Positions 41,552 through 44,561 of a stretch of DNA of 44,561 nucleotides are shown one piece after another. The position numbers and the translations under genes were made by a program. The notes under the pieces were generated by a model. The model made no database searches. It was not told the DNA's origin and saw only the letters and a program-made list of their open reading frames with translations. Origin of the DNA: Bacillota bacterium (GTDB taxonomy: Bacteria; Bacillota; Clostridia; Peptostreptococcales; Anaerovoracaceae); the NCBI GenBank assembly GCA_017626845.1, contig JAGAHX010000063.1, positions 1-44,561 of the forward strand. The letters are read 5' to 3'. How positions within the stretch are numbered: position 1 is the first letter of the stretch; each line of letters starts with the position of its first letter.

Positions 41552-42739
41552 ATGAAGATCACGAAGATCGACCTTCTCACCGTAGGAGGTCTGGACATTA
41601 TCAGTTTTACCTTCTGCCGCGTCTACACCGACGCAGGCATCTACGGCGACGGCGAAGTCGCAGGCATTCACGGAAGCGGACATGCCGCCTTCGCCATGCT
41701 GCAGGATTTTGCAAAGTATCTGATCGGAAAAGATCCCATGAAAACAGAGCTGATCTGGGAAGATATGTTCAAGACCAGTTTCTGGGGCCAGAACGGCGGC
41801 CCTGCCGTGTTCAACGCCATGAGCGCCTACGACATCGCGCTCTGGGATATCAAGGGAAAATATTTCAACGTTCCGGTCTCCACGCTGCTGGGCGGCGCCA
41901 GCCGGGATTCCATCCGCTGCTACGCGAGCCAGCTGCAGGACGGCTGGTGGCCGCTGGACGAAAACGGCTACAGTGAACCGCACACCGCCATTACACTGGC
42001 AGAAATTGAGCAGAGCTGCAGACAGGCGGTGGCGGAAGGCTATACCTGCGTAAAGATCGACTGCCTGAACTACGATGCGAACGGCGTACGGCCCACCCGC
42101 GGCATGCGCGAACAGATGCTGGAGCCGGATTACCTGAACCTGTTCCGGAAACGGATCGAATGCGTACGCAAGGCGATCGGCCCGGACGTGCAGCTGATCG
42201 TGGAAAACCACTCCCGGCTGGACAGCTTCGGCGCCTGCCAGATCGCAGAGATCGCAAAGGATTACAACATCCTGTATTTTGAAGAGCCCAATACGCCGTC
42301 TGCCTATACGGCGGAATACCTGAAGGAAAAGATCGATATTCCCCTCGCCATGGGAGAGCGTATCTACACCCGCTGGCAGTATATCCCTTACCTGGAGAAC
42401 CGCACGCTGCGCATTATCCAGCCGGACATCTCCAACTGCGGCGGCTATACCGAGACGAAGAAGGTATGCGACATGGCACATGCCTATGATGTGGGCGTTC
42501 AGATCCACACCTGCGGCAGCCCCCTGTCCACCCATATCGCGCTGCAGCTGGAGGCGGTCATCCCCAATTTCGCCATCCACGAACATCATTCGCTGCTGCG
42601 CAACATAAAATATCCCATTACCAAGTACAACTGGCAGCCGCAGAACGGCTGTCTGCCCGTTCCCACGGAGCCCGGCATCGGCAACGAGTTGACCCCTAAA
42701 GCCTGGGAACTGGCGGAAGCAAAGATGACGATCGAATAG
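41552..42739 (+). CDS. Enolase-superfamily (mandelate racemase/muconate lactonizing) dehydratase
   Basis: A 395-residue enolase-superfamily protein of the acid-sugar dehydratase branch. The N-terminal capping domain (MKITKIDLLTV..) is followed by a barrel with YDIALWDIKGK, the KxD pair in CVKIDCLNYD, metal-ligand region LIVENHSRLD, FEEPNTP, and MGERIYTRW. The late-barrel IHTCGSPLSTHIALQLEA holds the histidine expected in galactonate- and mannonate-type dehydratases. The substrate is probably a sugar acid; which one is not clear. AAGGAGG precedes the ATG. It is followed by the molybdopterin enzyme gene after 58 bases. Confidence 0.88.
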   Translation: MKITKIDLLTVGGLDIISFTFCRVYTDAGIYGDGEVAGIHGSGHAAFAMLQDFAKYLIGKDPMKTELIWEDMFKTSFWGQNGGPAVFNAMSAYDIALWDIKGKYFNVPVSTLLGGASRDSIRCYASQLQDGWWPLDENGYSEPHTAITLAEIEQSCRQAVAEGYTCVKIDCLNYDANGVRPTRGMREQMLEPDYLNLFRKRIECVRKAIGPDVQLIVENHSRLDSFGACQIAEIAKDYNILYFEEPNTPSAYTAEYLKEKIDIPLAMGERIYTRWQYIPYLENRTLRIIQPDISNCGGYTETKKVCDMAHAYDVGVQIHTCGSPLSTHIALQLEAVIPNFAIHEHHSLLRNIKYPITKYNWQPQNGCLPVPTEPGIGNELTPKAWELAEAKMTIE

Positions 42740-42797
42740 CGCTGCCTTACACGGGCGGACTAGAAAACATTGCAAACGATACGATAAGGAGAACCCT

Positions 42798-44561
42798 ATG
42801 AACACCGGACGATCCCAGCTCTTCTCCCATCTTTCTTCTTTTTTCGACAGTTTAGACGCCTGGCGCAAAGCGGCACCGGCTTTCGGTATCGACTCCAAAC
42901 TGACGCAGATCGAATACGACGACCTTCTGAAGGGTACAAACGCCCACGTGTACGTGCCTCTTTGGACCTCCTGCGCCAAGAGCGGCACAAAGCTTCTGAT
43001 GAGCGAGGTCACCCTGGACGTCATCAAATTCTACAAAGCCTGCGGCTGGCAGCCTCAGTATAGGGACGGCAATCCCCCCGACTACCTCGGCGAGGAGCTG
43101 GCGTTTCTGGCCTACGTTTATGGCTGCCTGGACGGTGACCCCTCCAGCTTTGCAGACGAACCGCAGCAGTTTATCGACCTCTACCTCAACGACACGGTAA
43201 AGGCGTTCTGCGCTGCGCTGGAAACAGAGGAGGTCCGGAAATGGATCTCCGCAGAAGGACTTGAGGAATTATCCCGCCTTTCCGGTCTGCTGACCTGTGC
43301 GGTAAAGGGTTCTTTCCCTGCGTCCGTCGAAGGACCTGCAGTTTCTTTCAGCCGCCTTCCCGCCATCCCTGTCGAACCGGTCCATAAAGTCCGGATCGCC
43401 AACGTCAACGACTGCGGCTGCAAATGCCAGATGCTTGCAGTCGTACAAGAGGGCTGCGTGCTTTCCACGGAACCGGAAAAGACGTTCCTGCCCTTTACCG
43501 GCTGCCAGCGCGGCCGTTCCTACCGCTACACCTTCCTGACCGCCGACCGCCTGCGCTACCCCATGGTGAGAAGAAGCGAGCGCGGTGACGGCCTGTTCCG
43601 CAGGGTCTCCTGGGAAGAAGCGGAAAAGATCGTTGCGGAAGAGATCCGCAGCACGAAGGATCGCTTCGGTCCCGGAGCCCGCTATGTGACCAACGCGTCC
43701 GGCGTTTCCGCCAGCGCAAGAGGCGACCGCTTTGTGCGCTGGCTCCTAGGGCTCGACGGTGGCTGGCTCGAGACCCGCAACGGCTACAGCTGCACCTGCG
43801 TCATGGACATGATGGAGATCACCTACGGCAGGATGGGCGGCGGCTCCAACGACGTGTACGACGTATTGAATTCGAATCTCATCGTTCTGTGGGGTCACAA
43901 TCCGGCGGAAAACCACTTCGGACCCTTTATGAACAACGCCCTGGCGCGCTGTAAAGAAAAAGGCATTCCCATCGTCGTGATCGACCCCCGGGTGTCCGAA
44001 ACGGTGCTTACCCTGGCGGATGAGTGGATCCCCATCCGGCCGTCTTCCGACGGCGCCATGGCGGATGCCATGTGCTACGTCATCTGGAAAAACGGCCTGC
44101 AGGACCAGGCATTCATGGACAAGTTCTGCATCGGATTCGACGAAGCGCACATGCCCGAAGGCGTACCGGCGGGCGAATCGTACCATTCCTACCTGTTCGG
44201 GAAAAAGGACGGCGTGGAAAAGACGCCGGAATGGGCGGAGGCGATCTGCGGCGTGCCGGCGAAGACGATCGAAGATCTGGCGATCCGCTTTGCGAAGGCA
44301 AAGCCCGCCTGTCTGCTTTCCGGCCTTGCGCCCCAGCGCACCGGCAACGGCGAACAGACGGCCCGCTGCTTCATGGCGCTGGCCTGCCTGTGCGGCTACG
44401 TGGGTGTTCCCGGCGGCAACAGCGGCGGCACGGGCTGGCAGGCGAACCGCACCGCATCCCCCGACGTGTGCGAATACGAGAACCCCTACGGGAAAAGCAT
44501 CCCGTCCTTCCTGTGGACGAGAGCCGTTATGGAGCCGGAGATCTTCTCGCCCGAGATGCAG
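42798..44561 (+). CDS. Molybdopterin oxidoreductase with fused N-terminal TorD-like chaperone domain (runs off right edge)
   Basis: The frame is open from the ATG at 42798 (AAGGAG 7 bases upstream) to the window end, 588 codons without stop. Residues 1 to about 190 are all-helical and resemble TorD/DmsD chaperones: YDDLLKGTNAHVYVPLW, then DVIKFYKACGW and PDYLGEELAFLAYVYG. From about 200 a DMSO-reductase-family subunit begins: DCGCKCQM and TGCQRGRSYRYTF give Fe-S cysteines C206, C208, C210 and C236, followed by SWEEAEKIVAEEI, YGRMGGGSNDVYDVLNSNLI, LWGHNPAENHFGP and IVVIDPRVSETVLTLADEW. The first family cysteine is replaced (N202). No Tat signal is seen, so the enzyme is probably cytoplasmic. 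The substrate is unknown and the C-terminus is missing. Confidence 0.85.
   Translation, partial: MNTGRSQLFSHLSSFFDSLDAWRKAAPAFGIDSKLTQIEYDDLLKGTNAHVYVPLWTSCAKSGTKLLMSEVTLDVIKFYKACGWQPQYRDGNPPDYLGEELAFLAYVYGCLDGDPSSFADEPQQFIDLYLNDTVKAFCAALETEEVRKWISAEGLEELSRLSGLLTCAVKGSFPASVEGPAVSFSRLPAIPVEPVHKVRIANVNDCGCKCQMLAVVQEGCVLSTEPEKTFLPFTGCQRGRSYRYTFLTADRLRYPMVRRSERGDGLFRRVSWEEAEKIVAEEIRSTKDRFGPGARYVTNASGVSASARGDRFVRWLLGLDGGWLETRNGYSCTCVMDMMEITYGRMGGGSNDVYDVLNSNLIVLWGHNPAENHFGPFMNNALARCKEKGIPIVVIDPRVSETVLTLADEWIPIRPSSDGAMADAMCYVIWKNGLQDQAFMDKFCIGFDEAHMPEGVPAGESYHSYLFGKKDGVEKTPEWAEAICGVPAKTIEDLAIRFAKAKPACLLSGLAPQRTGNGEQTARCFMALACLCGYVGVPGGNSGGTGWQANRTASPDVCEYENPYGKSIPSFLWTRAVMEPEIFSPEMQ

Overview
The window looks like a chromosomal segment of an anaerobic, moderately GC-rich Bacillota, probably a Clostridia-class gut or host-associated bacterium. 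The basis is strong AGGAGG-type ribosome sites, AddA rather than RecB, an Fe-S L-serine dehydratase, clostridial-type PurE, a PurO-type IMP cyclohydrolase, and a type II-A CRISPR locus. I cannot name the species. No rRNA or tRNA gene was seen.

Bases 1 to about 9,200 form an accessory island. It is visibly AT-richer than the rest and differs in codon choice. It opens with the 5' end of an IS1182-type transposase gene running off the left edge. Then comes a complete type II-A CRISPR-Cas locus on the minus strand (cas9-cas1-cas2-csn2-leader-array, 13 repeats and 12 spacers with an exact 66-bp period). A tracrRNA gene lies on the opposite strand upstream of cas9, followed by a DUF4143-type ATPase gene preceded by iterated promoter repeats. 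The leader ends in ATTTGAG next to the first repeat and contains a shortened reverse-oriented copy of the repeat, so its RNA could pair with the array repeats.

Bases 9,297 to 20,026 hold a purine biosynthesis operon: purE, a purF that lacks the N-terminal cysteine, purM, purN, purO, a stand-alone AICAR transformylase gene, purD and long-form purL. The last two steps to IMP, usually done by bifunctional PurH, are split between two genes, with a 148-bp fold-back element between them. purC is elsewhere (32.4-33.3 kb). purB and purK are not in the window.

Bases 20,100 to 37,300 carry mostly housekeeping units: addA-PHP phosphoesterase-small membrane protein (minus); gpmI (plus); two flavoproteins (minus); yqeY-GNAT (plus); an SPFH protein plus partner (minus); purC (minus); a DUF308 membrane protein with a long charged tail (plus); an M19 dipeptidase (minus); and lysA (plus). 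Convergent pairs are separated by strong hairpin terminators and divergent pairs by back-to-back promoters. Several dispersed palindromic repeats occur, some inside coding sequence.

Bases 37,300 to 44,561 contain a leftward four-gene operon (serine dehydratase, HAD phosphatase, MFS transporter, glycerophosphodiesterase). Divergent from it are an enolase-superfamily dehydratase gene and the start of a molybdopterin oxidoreductase whose N-terminus appears to be a fused TorD-type chaperone domain. The last gene runs off the right edge.
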